A stretch of 64,000 nt of DNA from an uncultured Allomuricauda sp. (GTDB lineage: Bacteria > Bacteroidota > Bacteroidia > Flavobacteriales > Flavobacteriaceae), in assembly GCF_947501165.1 (NCBI RefSeq), contig NZ_CANMUU010000002.1:1116001-1180000 (forward strand). The letters are read 5' to 3'. The first letter of the stretch is position 1; each line of letters begins with the position of its first letter. Position numbers and translations under genes: made by a program. The notes under the pieces were generated by a model. The model saw nothing but the letters and a program-made list of their open reading frames with translations, did not search any database and was not told the DNA's origin. Positions 26,929-36,374 of the stretch are shown in pieces.

Positions 26929-28254
26929 TTACAAATCGTCTTTTTCCATCAGCTCTCTAATCTTCTTTTCTTCCCATCTTTTGCCCCAAAGGGGATTATA
27001 ACCATAAGCTTCCATCCCATGGGCAATAACTCCAAATCCCCAACCCACTGTTGGGAAAATGGCCCAGAGAAAACTGGTAGTCCTAAAATTGAGCCACCAA
27101 AGAAAAGGAATGATAACAAGATAGGATATCAGATTACCATAAAACCCTTTTAGGTTCTCAACACGTTCTTTTGCTTTTAAATATCGTTTCTCCTCGATAA
27201 ACTCTTCCTGTTTGGGCATGACAACGGATATCTGCTGGGTAAGCATTGGAAGTGACACTGCAAAATCTGAGTGTGTTTTATTGATACCAACACCCTTATC
27301 TGTAAGAATGGCATAGCGTTGCTGAATATTTTGTAGCCCTACACCGCTACTTTTTTTCACTACTTGTTTTTCCTGCAGATTGTTACTTACCAAAAGCTCC
27401 CCTCCTTTTTCAAAAACTTTTATGTGCAGTGGCTTTGAAGAAGTAACCACATTATGCTTCACTGCATTTTCCAAAAGAAGTTGAAGTGAAAGGGGGACAA
27501 TTTTTGCATCTGGATTACTGGCTTTTTCAGGAATATCGAAAACAATACTGTCTTCAAAACGCATTTTAAGTAGGCCAACATAGGTTCTTGCAAAATCCAA
27601 TTCTTCATTCACGGTAACCAAATCCTTGTTTTTTTGTTCCAAAACATAACGGTACACTTTGGATAATGAGGTAGTAAACTTTTGGGCTTGTCTGGGGTCT
27701 TCATCAATAAGACTGGTCAAGACGTTAAGACTGTTAAACAAAAAATGGGGGTCCAATTGATTCTTTAGCGCATCAAAACGTGCGGATGCGGTACCCGCTA
27801 TAATTTGTTGCTTTTTTACCTCCTGCTTTTGTAAAGCCCGGTAGAAATAAAAAACATGGATGGACAAAGAAGCAATAATAGTAATTACCAAAGGAAAGAT
27901 ATAGGTCTCAAAACTTTCTTCTTTCAAAAAAGTGATAAACGAAATTCCAGTAAAATATAGTTGGATGAGATAGCGTAAAATTCCATAAGTAATTATGGTA
28001 AGTACAAAAGAACCGAGAGCTCCAACCAGCAATCGCGTTTTTGGGGTTTTTTCCCAATTGTATCGGATATCTAAACCATCATAATAATAGGAATTGACTA
28101 CGGTAAGACCAAAAGAAAAAATAAAACTGATAATTGTGTCCCTTAAAATGCTATCAAAGGAATAATCGCCATCCCCAAATACAAAAATGACTAGGAAGGC
28201 GACTATCAAGGTAATAATCAAAGAAAATCGTAAAACCTTTAGAAACTTATTCAT
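26929..28254 (-). CDS. LytS-type sensor histidine kinase with C-terminal 2TM domain
   Basis: The 441 aa protein has about four membrane helices (~10-140), a His_kinase domain with His170 in DPHFLFNSLN, an N box LLENAVKHN (260-268), and a G box GVGLQNIQQRY (~304-314), the LytS/YpdA layout. After the ATPase domain, residues ~354-441 form a complete 2TM domain (KRYLKAKERVENLKGFYGN, two helices, NPLWGKRWEEKKIRELMEKD). The kinase core is therefore placed between two membrane regions, an uncommon topology. It likely phosphorylates the LytTR regulator at 25051. It starts 3 bp after the end of the upstream gene. The fusion of sensor and 2TM domain with three free 2TM copies suggests 2TM-2TM contact as the sensing or assembly principle. 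Confidence 0.92.
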   Translation of the reverse strand: MNKFLKVLRFSLIITLIVAFLVIFVFGDGDYSFDSILRDTIISFIFSFGLTVVNSYYYDGLDIRYNWEKTPKTRLLVGALGSFVLTIITYGILRYLIQLYFTGISFITFLKEESFETYIFPLVITIIASLSIHVFYFYRALQKQEVKKQQIIAGTASARFDALKNQLDPHFLFNSLNVLTSLIDEDPRQAQKFTTSLSKVYRYVLEQKNKDLVTVNEELDFARTYVGLLKMRFEDSIVFDIPEKASNPDAKIVPLSLQLLLENAVKHNVVTSSKPLHIKVFEKGGELLVSNNLQEKQVVKKSSGVGLQNIQQRYAILTDKGVGINKTHSDFAVSLPMLTQQISVVMPKQEEFIEEKRYLKAKERVENLKGFYGNLISYLVIIPFLWWLNFRTTSFLWAIFPTVGWGFGVIAHGMEAYGYNPLWGKRWEEKKIRELMEKDDL

Positions 28255-28257
28255 GAA

Positions 28258-28878
28258 TTATGACTTACATTGCTCCAAAATCTGACTAGCTTCTTTTTCT
28301 CCCCATTTTGGGTAAAAAGGAATATCCGATTTAAAGGTAGCAAAAAGTTCCAACGACTTTTCTACGTCTTTACAGTAAGGCGAGGTATCTTTCCCAAAAT
28401 AACGGGCCGCTCCCATGTCCCAACTAGCTTTGGAATATACCACACGAGGGTTATCAGGTGCCAGTTCCATGGCCTTTTGATACAATTGCATGTTTTTTCC
28501 GGATAGTGTCATTCCATATGTTGCTCCATCAAATGATATCCAAGCGGTATTGATTAAAGCTTCCTGTACCAATAACTCAGGATTATCAGGAGATATGGCT
28601 TTGGCTAAATCCAAAAACTCTTTGGCCTTTTCCAATTGCTGTGTCAGTTTTTCCTTGTCTTGTTCTCCAAAAGAGATAATCGTGTTTATTTGTGACACAT
28701 AGTAATGAGGCAACCAATTATCCTGCTCGGCCATGGCAATTCGTTCAAATAGATTGGAAGCCTGAGTGGTTTTTTGGTCTTTCCATAGTGAGAATGCCTT
28801 CTCCATACCTTTGGTGTACTGGTCTTGGGCTTGAGCCCATCCCACAAACAATAATGCTAGGATAACTGTTTTTTTCAT
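28258..28878 (-). CDS. Secreted TPR-like helical-repeat protein
   Basis: The 206 aa protein has a signal peptide (1-17, ending AQA) and helical pairs of the TPR type: YTKGMEKAFSLWKDQKTTQA, FLDLAKAISPDNPELLVQEAL and YQKAMELAPDNPRVVYSKAS. It is first in the minus-strand operon that holds the LytS/2TM/LytTR genes and ends 3 bp before the kinase start. It could be the periplasmic input or target of the sensor; this rests only on gene order. Confidence 0.78.
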   Translation of the reverse strand: MKKTVILALLFVGWAQAQDQYTKGMEKAFSLWKDQKTTQASNLFERIAMAEQDNWLPHYYVSQINTIISFGEQDKEKLTQQLEKAKEFLDLAKAISPDNPELLVQEALINTAWISFDGATYGMTLSGKNMQLYQKAMELAPDNPRVVYSKASWDMGAARYFGKDTSPYCKDVEKSLELFATFKSDIPFYPKWGEKEASQILEQCKS

Positions 28879-29142
28879 CTTTTCAATTGATTTTGATTTG
28901 TTTTACATTTTGGATTAAAGGACTGTTCGTTTTTTGATTACAGGTTCAAATATCCAATGGGTACAGGAAATCTTATAAAAGGAAATACCGAACTGTGCTT
29001 TTCAGAGGATGAATTGTAACCAGCTATCTTAGCAAAAGGGGAATAAAGAAGGTTGGACTTTCCAAGACTTTTTTTTAGTTGATATCTTCTATCTTTACTC
29101 TAGGCAATCAATACGTTGTTAATTACAGCAACCAAGATTTCA

Positions 29143-29898
29143 ATGTTAAAATTTTTCCGAAAAATTCGTAAAGACCTCTTAGGTAAAAACATGTTTTCTA
29201 GATACTTCTTATACGCTGTTGGTGAAATTGTTCTTGTAGTAATAGGTATTCTGATTGCTCTTCAAATTGATAATTGGAATTCTGAAAAAAAGGACTTAAG
29301 GGCTGAAAGAGTTTATTTGAATTCCCTGAAAACCGAATTTTCCAACAATTTAAACAGCTTGGAAAATACCATAAAGGAGAACGAATACCTAATAGAAGCC
29401 CTGGAAAAGTTGGGTATTCTATTCAACCCTGATACCTTGAAAACCATATCAGAAAGAGAAGTCGCGCTTTTTTTGAACCCATTAGGTAAAGAAGTAGTGT
29501 ATTTTCCAAGTAAAGGGGTAATGACCGATATTATTAGTTCGGGAAATCTAAAACTTATTCAAAACAATGCCCTAAGACAGAAAATTGCTTCTTTCGACAA
29601 TGCTCTTGAAAGAATCGAAAATCAAGAAAGGGTTACCTCGGATTTGCGAAGCAACATCATGCAGATAACCAGCCAAAATGGAAGTTTTTCCATAATGTTT
29701 GCAGCGTTGGATAACCGTCCAAAAGACAAATTGAAATTCAGGCCTAAATCTAATAAGCAATTGTTCAAGAGTTTGGAGTTGGAAAACAATCTTGTGCTAT
29801 ACAAAAGGGTTACGCAGACAACCAATAGCTTCTTTTATGGTAGTCTTAAAAAGGATATCGAAGAAATCCTTGAGATGATTGAACAGGAACTAAACTAA
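29143..29898 (+). CDS. DUF6090 family membrane-anchored protein (copy 1)
   Basis: The ATG at 29143 gives MLKFFRKIRKDLLGKN, the typical DUF6090 start; an in-frame TTG at 29116 adds a non-conserved leader. One membrane helix (~20-42, YAVGEIVLVVIGILIALQI) is followed by DNWN and a long helical periplasmic part of about 200 residues. The family is widespread in Flavobacteriia and has no known function. A second member follows after 6 bp on the same strand. Confidence 0.83.
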   Translation: MLKFFRKIRKDLLGKNMFSRYFLYAVGEIVLVVIGILIALQIDNWNSEKKDLRAERVYLNSLKTEFSNNLNSLENTIKENEYLIEALEKLGILFNPDTLKTISEREVALFLNPLGKEVVYFPSKGVMTDIISSGNLKLIQNNALRQKIASFDNALERIENQERVTSDLRSNIMQITSQNGSFSIMFAALDNRPKDKLKFRPKSNKQLFKSLELENNLVLYKRVTQTTNSFFYGSLKKDIEEILEMIEQELN

Positions 29899-29904
29899 TC
29901 AAGC

Positions 29905-30663
29905 ATGCTGCGGTTTTTTAAAAAAGTAAGACAAGGACTTCTTAGAGAAGGGAAAATTTCCAAATATCTACTCTATGCTTTTGGCGAGATTATTCTGGTC
30001 GTTTTGGGGATACTTATTGCGCTACAAATAAACAACTGGAATGAGAAAAGAAAGACCACTGAAAAACAAGAAAAGCTGCTTTCATCTTTATTGTCAGATG
30101 CCCAAACTACACAAACGCGACTGTTAGAAAGTCAGGAGATGGCTGAATCCATAAATGATGACTTACTGTATTTTCTAAATGAGATACAGAAGGAACAACT
30201 GTCTATCCCCATAGATACTTTAAAGGCCTATACCAGTATGGTCTTTCAAGTTGCCAATTTCAAACCAGCCTTATCCGCTTACGAAACGGCTTTATCTACC
30301 GGTGATATCAGTCTGGTAAAGAATGATGAGCTATTGGACACCTACATTCAGTTCAAGAACAATTACGAATGGTTTGAGTTGCATCAGAATATATCTGGAG
30401 ACATGGTCTACTTGGGAAGTATTTGGGAATTCAGAAAAAAATTGGGCAGCACCCGTATGTTCATGAAGAACATGGGTTCTTATCCAGCTTCTTTTGATGT
30501 TTCTGATGAAGAGTTTTTTCGATTACTTCAGGAGAAAGAAACCTTTGCCACCTTTGAAAGCATGCAATGGCTTGTGCGCAACCAATATGATGCCCTGAAA
30601 CGTGCTGATGATGCGAACAAAAAAATACTCGAGCTATTACAGACTGCGCTAAAGGAAGAATGA
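29905..30663 (+). CDS. DUF6090 family membrane-anchored protein (copy 2)
   Basis: The 252 aa protein repeats the layout of the upstream gene: MLRFFKKVRQGLLREGK, one membrane helix (~20-42, GEIILVVLGILIALQI), NNWNE, then a helical domain. Membrane helices of the two copies are nearly identical while the periplasmic parts differ, which suggests old duplication with divergence outside the membrane. They may form a heteromer. Function unknown. Confidence 0.83.
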   Translation: MLRFFKKVRQGLLREGKISKYLLYAFGEIILVVLGILIALQINNWNEKRKTTEKQEKLLSSLLSDAQTTQTRLLESQEMAESINDDLLYFLNEIQKEQLSIPIDTLKAYTSMVFQVANFKPALSAYETALSTGDISLVKNDELLDTYIQFKNNYEWFELHQNISGDMVYLGSIWEFRKKLGSTRMFMKNMGSYPASFDVSDEEFFRLLQEKETFATFESMQWLVRNQYDALKRADDANKKILELLQTALKEE

Positions 30664-30827
30664 TACTTCTCCAAGGCTACATTCTCAATTCTTTTGGACC
30701 CACACACTATATTTCTTTATGATTTTACCTTTTTGTGAAAAGTCGGTTAGAATCCTCTTTTTACGTTGAATTGTTACGAAGCCTTTATGTATATTTCACA
30801 GCACAAGATTTAAACTGTATTAGATTC

Positions 30828-31439
30828 ATGTATATACCGCACTATTATAAAAATGAAAATATTGGTGAAATCAAGGAGTTTATTGCCCAGAACAGTTTTG
30901 GTATTTTAGTGAATCAGCTGGATGGCAAACCTTGGGCTACCCATACTCCCCTTGAACTTGACATGGATTCTGAAGGAAATGATATTCTTGTTGGGCACAT
31001 TTCCAAAGCCAATCCACAGTGGCGCGGTTTTAATCCTGACACAAAGGTGCTTTGCATATTCAATGGTCCACATGCCTACGTATCGTCCTCTTGGTATCAG
31101 GAGGAAGAAGTTCCTACTTGGAACTATATTGCAGTACATATCTACGGTACGCTTAAGGTATTAAGCGAGGAAGAAACCATGGATTTTCTCTACAAATTGG
31201 TCGATAAATATGAAAAGGATTCGGAAAACCCCATTTCCCTCCACAACATGTCCCCAAATACACTAAAACAAGTAAAAGGTGTTGTTGGGTTTACCATACA
31301 AATTGAAGAGATTCAAGCGGCCTATAAACTATCCCAGACCCGTGGAGAGGACCATGATAGAATTGTTAAGGAACTAGCAGAACGAAAAGATGCGGGAAGC
31401 CAACTCATTGCCAAGACAATGAAAAGAGCAGAATCCTAA
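30828..31439 (+). CDS. paiB: PaiB-type FMN-binding negative transcriptional regulator
   Basis: From ATG 30828 the protein is 203 aa, matching PaiB length. It begins MYIPHYYKNENIGEIKEFI and has the split-barrel motifs FGILVNQLDGKPWATHTPL, GHISKANPQWRG and FNGPHAYVSSSWY typical of the family. PaiB proteins bind flavin and in Bacillus are linked to repression of sporulation and degradative enzyme genes; here DNA binding is unproven and a flavin oxidoreductase role is possible. An upstream in-frame extension to 30735 is not conserved. It converges with the PorP gene with an 18 bp gap. Confidence 0.87.
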   Translation: MYIPHYYKNENIGEIKEFIAQNSFGILVNQLDGKPWATHTPLELDMDSEGNDILVGHISKANPQWRGFNPDTKVLCIFNGPHAYVSSSWYQEEEVPTWNYIAVHIYGTLKVLSEEETMDFLYKLVDKYEKDSENPISLHNMSPNTLKQVKGVVGFTIQIEEIQAAYKLSQTRGEDHDRIVKELAERKDAGSQLIAKTMKRAES

Positions 31440-31457
31440 TCCTCCTTTTATTATTTG

Positions 31458-33203
31458 CTACTCATTATCCAACCACTGACTTTTGGCCCAGTTGGAATAC
31501 CTTGGGTTATCCACATGCATAATCCAAATCTCATCTGTGTACTTACCATCCATTTTAGAACGATATGCTTCATAGGCACCTTCATTCTCTTGGTATTTGG
31601 CTAGATACACGTAATTGAGTCCATTTTCTGGGTTTTTAAAATAGTTGGCCGTTAGACCTTGGTCCTTTAGCTTTTGCATAAAACGTTTAAGATACGCTTC
31701 ATTCTTGAAGACGTTGGCCACTATATAATGACCTTGCCCTACTCCATCTAAGTTGATATATTTTTCAATAGGTTTAAAGGCTCCCCCGTTGAATGTACCC
31801 TTTACTTCTTTTTTGACCTCTTTGTTTTCTGCCAACTCAGTATTTGAATACTGCTGTTTAAGAGAATCTAAATCCGTTCGTTTGGCTGAATACAGTTTTT
31901 TTGCAGCTTCTTCAATCTTGGAATTTTCATCCCCTGTCTGCTGTTTTACCATGCGCATGACCAATTCAAATCTTTTTTCAAATTCCTTTTGCCTATTTTC
32001 TTCCAAAGAATCCAATCTGAATATCAATTCGCTTATTACCGCATAGTTGTCTTCCTGTTGTTCTTGCAACTTCTTCACCTGCTCTTCCCAGTAGGCCAGG
32101 TCTTCTTTATTGCTTGGGCGCAATTTGGTGTTTGCCTTCAACTTGTTCTTAGGTGACTTTTTCTTGGTCTTTTCGTCCCCAACAAAAGTACCCTCCACCA
32201 CTTTTTGGGTTTGTTCTTCATTGGAGGCCAAAGCATCCGATTTTGTAGGAATGAAAGAGAAAGCAATGGAAACCTCATGGGTAATACCAAGATTACTCAG
32301 ATTATCATTAATGTTTTTCTCAAAATTATATCCAAAGGACAATCTTCGGTTAAGATTGAACCCTGTTCCAGCAGAAACACCGTAAAACTGGTCATACCCA
32401 CCTTGTAGCCATCCCAATTTGGGAAGGTCTAATATCAATCCTCCTCCAAAAATAGGATCTTGCGAACCTTCAAAGCGTGCTCTAGCCAAAGGCAACAAGC
32501 GACCATCTTCAAAAATTCCTGCTCCATTTTGGAATTCGTGTGCAAATTGAATGTGCCCTGAAAATGTTTTTTCATTAAAGCCTGATAAAGACTCCCCTGT
32601 CCGTATATCATAATCCAAAAGGTTTTGGGCAAAAACACCAAAATCAAATTTTCCAAGGGAAAGATTCAATCCAGGCTGGAACGATATTATCGCACTTTCA
32701 GAAGCATCAGTCAGCACTGGGTCATCCTCTAATGCAACTGCCCTATCTGCATCAAAACTACTTATGTAATATGGAATATTAACTCCAAAACTAAGATTGC
32801 TCTTCTGCCCTAATTGAATGCCATGGGCATAATTGGCCATCACCCCCAGATTGGTAATTACACCCTCTTGTTGATTGTATAAACTTACACCTAAGCCAAT
32901 ATTATCGTTAACACGTCCGCTATAACTCAAAAAGTAATTCTGACGGTTATCGTTAAAGTCGGCACCCTGACTTCTATGAAACAGGTTTACATAGGTTTTG
33001 TCTTCCCGAACCGTGGAGAAGGTTGGGTTAATCAAAAACCGATTGAATTTCAACAGATTCTGAAAAGGTACATCATAGCTTACATATGGATTCGATTCCT
33101 GCGCAAAGGAATTGGTTCCAACACCCAGAAAAAATGATAGCATTAATCCATATAAAAGTAATCTATGTATTTGAGATTTAGGGATAAGTAGTTTTTCAAC
33201 CAT
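31458..33203 (-). CDS. PorP/SprF-type outer membrane protein fused to coiled coil and SPOR-like domain
   Basis: The 581 aa protein has a signal peptide (cleavage near SFAQE, ~35). Residues ~40-340 form a PorP/SprF beta-barrel (FQNLLKFNRFLINPTFSTV, GRVNDNIGLGVSLYNQQEG, SFGVNIPYY), the family that anchors gliding adhesins or type IX secretion parts. A Lys-rich linker and coiled coil follow (~345-480). The C-terminal ~80 residues (GHYIVANVFKNEAYLKRFMQKL, NYVYLAKYQENEGAYEAY) resemble a SPOR peptidoglycan-binding fold. Such a protein could link an outer-membrane barrel to the cell wall. A usual SprE/SprB partner gene is not adjacent. Confidence 0.82.
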   Translation of the reverse strand: MVEKLLIPKSQIHRLLLYGLMLSFFLGVGTNSFAQESNPYVSYDVPFQNLLKFNRFLINPTFSTVREDKTYVNLFHRSQGADFNDNRQNYFLSYSGRVNDNIGLGVSLYNQQEGVITNLGVMANYAHGIQLGQKSNLSFGVNIPYYISSFDADRAVALEDDPVLTDASESAIISFQPGLNLSLGKFDFGVFAQNLLDYDIRTGESLSGFNEKTFSGHIQFAHEFQNGAGIFEDGRLLPLARARFEGSQDPIFGGGLILDLPKLGWLQGGYDQFYGVSAGTGFNLNRRLSFGYNFEKNINDNLSNLGITHEVSIAFSFIPTKSDALASNEEQTQKVVEGTFVGDEKTKKKSPKNKLKANTKLRPSNKEDLAYWEEQVKKLQEQQEDNYAVISELIFRLDSLEENRQKEFEKRFELVMRMVKQQTGDENSKIEEAAKKLYSAKRTDLDSLKQQYSNTELAENKEVKKEVKGTFNGGAFKPIEKYINLDGVGQGHYIVANVFKNEAYLKRFMQKLKDQGLTANYFKNPENGLNYVYLAKYQENEGAYEAYRSKMDGKYTDEIWIMHVDNPRYSNWAKSQWLDNE

Positions 33204-33512
33204 AGCCTTTCATTTTTTTGTAGGTTAAAAGGACCTGGGGGAACAGGTATGTCGTAATTCGGTTTTCTCATCAGTAAGTTTGGGACTTCTTGTAAGAGAT
33301 TTTCTATTAACTTTATTGTAATGTTATTTATTTTTTCGGTAAAAAACCAATTTAATCGATGAACAGTTGTTAATTAACAATTTTGATATAGATAACTAAT
33401 CCTCATCTATTAATAAACGTTGATTTCTGTTAAGAATTGTAGTGTAAAAATCTGGGCTTTTGTTGATTAAGACTTTATTTTGGCATTTAAAATCAAGTTT
33501 AAACCTCTTTTG
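33204..33512. other. Divergent intergenic region with 14-bp palindrome
   Basis: This 309-bp AT-rich stretch separates the PorP-like gene from the acetyltransferase gene. I see no coding sequence. It contains a perfect palindrome TTGTTAATTAACAA at 33367-33380, a possible regulator site. No clear TAnnTTTG box with a spaced -33 element was found for either direction. Confidence 0.45.
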
Positions 33513-33989
33513 ATGTCTTCCAACTCCATTCAAATTGCTCCTTTTGAAATGAAATATGCTTCCGATTTTAAAGAACTCAACGAAGCTTGGATTTCGCAGT
33601 ACTTCAAGATGGAAAAAATGGATTATCAAGCTTTGGACCATCCCAAGGAATATATTTTAGACAATGGTGGATATATAGCTGTGGCCTTAAAAGGAGAAGA
33701 AGTAGTAGGTGTATGTGCCCTTATCAAAATGAAGGATTCCATTTATGATTTTGAATTGGCCAAAATGGGAGTTTCACCATCGGAACAAGGCCAGGGCATT
33801 GGATTTCTTTTGGGCAAACATATTTTGGAAAAGGCCCAGAGCTTAAGCGCTTCAACCGTTTACCTTGAAAGTAATACCATACTCGCCCCAGCCATTAGAC
33901 TTTACAGAAAATTAGGTTTTGTTGAAATTGAAGGCTTTGTTTCTCCCTACCAACGTTGTGATATCCAAATGGTTTACACTATTGAGTGA
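33513..33989 (+). CDS. GNAT-family N-acetyltransferase
   Basis: The ATG at 33513 gives 158 aa; an in-frame TTG at 33480 would add eleven residues. The GNAT signature is present: motif A MGVSPSEQGQGIGFLLGKH binds acetyl-CoA, and SNTILAPAIRLYRKLGF is the motif B end. No ligand-binding feature reveals the acceptor (amine, peptide or antibiotic). It is a lone gene that converges with a TonB receptor gene (10 bp gap). Confidence 0.87.
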   Translation: MSSNSIQIAPFEMKYASDFKELNEAWISQYFKMEKMDYQALDHPKEYILDNGGYIAVALKGEEVVGVCALIKMKDSIYDFELAKMGVSPSEQGQGIGFLLGKHILEKAQSLSASTVYLESNTILAPAIRLYRKLGFVEIEGFVSPYQRCDIQMVYTIE

Positions 33990-33999
33990 AATTTGATTT

Positions 34000-36162
34000 T
34001 TACAAGTTATCCAATTGATTGCTCTTTCCGTCTGTACTAATTGTCCAAAAGAACCCTACAAAAAAGAAACTATCCGCAGTGGGAGTTACTGCCCTTCTAT
34101 CAAAAATACCATCTACATTTGGTGTGTTGGCATATTGATAGTTATTAATGTTTTCAAAGCCTAAAATATTGTTTACGGATATAAACAAAATCTTCTGTTG
34201 GTCAATCAGATAGGACCAGCTGAAGTTTAGATTATTAAAAGAACGGGTCTTTTCAGCCAAAAATGCTTCAGTATTCGGATTATCATAGGGTCTTCCCGAA
34301 TTAAAGACATAGGAAAGTCCAATCTGTGAGCGCAAATCATCTACCCAATACTTAGTTACGATGGACAAGTTATGTCTAGGGGCAAAATTGGGTGTGGCCC
34401 TGTCCCTAAAGTTTCTATAGTCTCTTTCCGTATCTAGGTAGGAGTAAGAAATCCAATAGTCCAAATTATTGATGCTCTTGTTGTCCCTCCAGAACACATC
34501 CAAGCCGGTTGCATATCCTAAACCTGCGTTTGAAAAGTCTGAATTGAACATGGGTTGCTCCGTGTCAAACTTCACCAAACCATCATAATCCTTATAATAT
34601 GCTTCTGCCCTAAAGGTCCTACCTTCATTCAAATACTGATAATTTAAGATGTAATGTGATGTTTTTTCGCTGTTCAAATCTGGATTGAACCGTAATACTT
34701 CATTCAAAGGATTCTGATAAAAGTCTCCATAGGCTAATGAAAATTGTCCTTTTTCCCCAGTCTTATAAGCCAAAGATACCCTTGGCGCCAAGGTATAAGA
34801 ATCAATACTACTGCTTCGCTCCCCACGCAAACCCAATTTCATGGCAAAGGCATTGCTAAAGAATATATCTGCTTCGGCAAAACCTGCCCAGAGATTATCG
34901 TTGAAATTGTTCTCAGCTTCAAAACCCGTGTTGTCCAAAAAGGTTTCATCATAATCCTTTAGAAAGTATTCCGTACCAAAACTGATATTAAACCGATTGC
35001 TAAATCCTTTTCTCAGTTTGAGCTTAATATGGGATGCTGTTTCCTTGGCGTCCACATTGTTTTCTTCAAACCCTATATCATTTCCATCCCTTGATATTGC
35101 GGCACCGGAAGTCAGTGTCCAATCGTTTTCAAAAAAATGCCTGTAGGAGGTATTGAAATACAGATTGCTGTTGGTTAGTTGAAAGTGAACAAAATCTTCA
35201 AAATTGATATCTTCCTGTTCAATATCCAGATTCGCCCTGTTGAAGCCGGTATACATCTTAAAAGTACTTTTATCGCCTATGCTCCTGAATACAGCTTCGC
35301 CCGAGATGGATTCATAGGGGCTGTTCCAGCGAATACCTTTGGTAGAAGGTATCAATGCTTCGTAGGGAGATAGATTGATGTAAGAAGTGTTGACGCTTAA
35401 GGAGGTGTTTCCCCAAATTTTGGTATGTCCTATACCCCCTCCAACAGACATAATGGAAATATCCGTTTTATCCTGATCAGGTAAATCCGTGGTATTTAAA
35501 AGGAGTACACTTGAAAGTGCTTGTCCGTACTCCGCAGAATATCCTCCGGTACTAAAGGTAATCCCTTTAAATAGAAAAGGAGAAAATCGCCCACGTGTAG
35601 GGATGTTGTTTGCGGTGGCATTGAAAGGTTGAAAAACGCGCAGTCCATCAATAAATACTTGAGTCTCATTGGCATCACCTCCTCTTACAAAAAGACGACC
35701 ATCTTCGTTGACCGATGTAGTACCCGGTAAAGTCTGCAAAGCGGCTACAAAATCACCAACGGCTCCAGCAGTGGTTACAATATCAAGCGGTTTTAAAGCG
35801 GAAACTTTTGAATTGTCACCTGCCTCAAAGGTACCAGCAGTCAAAGTAACACCGGTTAGGGAGTTGACGGCCTCACGGAGTTCGATTTCAAGTCCGTTCA
35901 GATAGGATACATCCCCCACTTCATAATGAGCTTCATAAGAAAGCATGGAAACTACCAAGGTTTGGGTTCCTTCTTCCAAAGTCTCAAAACTGAAGGTTCC
36001 ACTTTCCGTGGTGGAGGCTCCATCATAGGTGCCTTCTAAATATACATTGGCCCCAATAATAGGATTCTGTTTAGTGTCTGTAACTGTTCCGGAGATTATG
36101 TTCTGTCCGATTATCGCGTGTACAGTACATGTTAGAATAAAGAATAAAACAAGGTTTTTCAT
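34000..36162 (-). CDS. TonB-dependent receptor with N-terminal carboxypeptidase-regulatory domain
   Basis: The 720 aa protein has a signal peptide (1-19) and a CarboxypepD_reg-like domain (~20-85, ISGTVTDTKQNPIIGANVYL). The plug follows (~100-215, LQTLPGTTSVNEDGRLFVRGG and QVFIDGLRVFQPF), then a 22-strand barrel rich in aromatic-ended strands to the C terminus. Such receptors take up siderophores, glycans or peptides. No SusD gene is adjacent, so a glycan-importer pair is unlikely. A DUF2141 gene lies divergently upstream, a common partner of such receptors. Confidence 0.9.
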   Translation of the reverse strand: MKNLVLFFILTCTVHAIIGQNIISGTVTDTKQNPIIGANVYLEGTYDGASTTESGTFSFETLEEGTQTLVVSMLSYEAHYEVGDVSYLNGLEIELREAVNSLTGVTLTAGTFEAGDNSKVSALKPLDIVTTAGAVGDFVAALQTLPGTTSVNEDGRLFVRGGDANETQVFIDGLRVFQPFNATANNIPTRGRFSPFLFKGITFSTGGYSAEYGQALSSVLLLNTTDLPDQDKTDISIMSVGGGIGHTKIWGNTSLSVNTSYINLSPYEALIPSTKGIRWNSPYESISGEAVFRSIGDKSTFKMYTGFNRANLDIEQEDINFEDFVHFQLTNSNLYFNTSYRHFFENDWTLTSGAAISRDGNDIGFEENNVDAKETASHIKLKLRKGFSNRFNISFGTEYFLKDYDETFLDNTGFEAENNFNDNLWAGFAEADIFFSNAFAMKLGLRGERSSSIDSYTLAPRVSLAYKTGEKGQFSLAYGDFYQNPLNEVLRFNPDLNSEKTSHYILNYQYLNEGRTFRAEAYYKDYDGLVKFDTEQPMFNSDFSNAGLGYATGLDVFWRDNKSINNLDYWISYSYLDTERDYRNFRDRATPNFAPRHNLSIVTKYWVDDLRSQIGLSYVFNSGRPYDNPNTEAFLAEKTRSFNNLNFSWSYLIDQQKILFISVNNILGFENINNYQYANTPNVDGIFDRRAVTPTADSFFFVGFFWTISTDGKSNQLDNL

Positions 36163-36374
36163 GGCTGTCCATTATTTGATGAAGCAAATTTGAAACAGCC
36201 CTTCTTTCTTTTACAATTCAACTGACCCAACTGTGAAAAAGCCATACTGAATTGCATGCTCTTTTTTTGATTACGATTCAGTCACCAAAAACTACAACTC
36301 GGTTACCATTGGTTTGTACTCTTTCACAATCTACCAATCTTTGGAGCATCATTAACACCAAAAAAAAACATATC

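Noticed and set aside
30735-30827. N-terminal extension of PaiB
   Set aside because: The family starts at MYIPHYY; the extension is not conserved and precedes a good ATG.
34000-36162. SusC/SusD glycan-uptake pair
   Set aside because: The receptor has the regulatory domain but no SusD gene follows, and it is shorter than SusC-type receptors.
36252-36374. 41-residue N-terminal extension of the DUF2141 protein
   Set aside because: A perfect signal peptide starts at ATG 36375.
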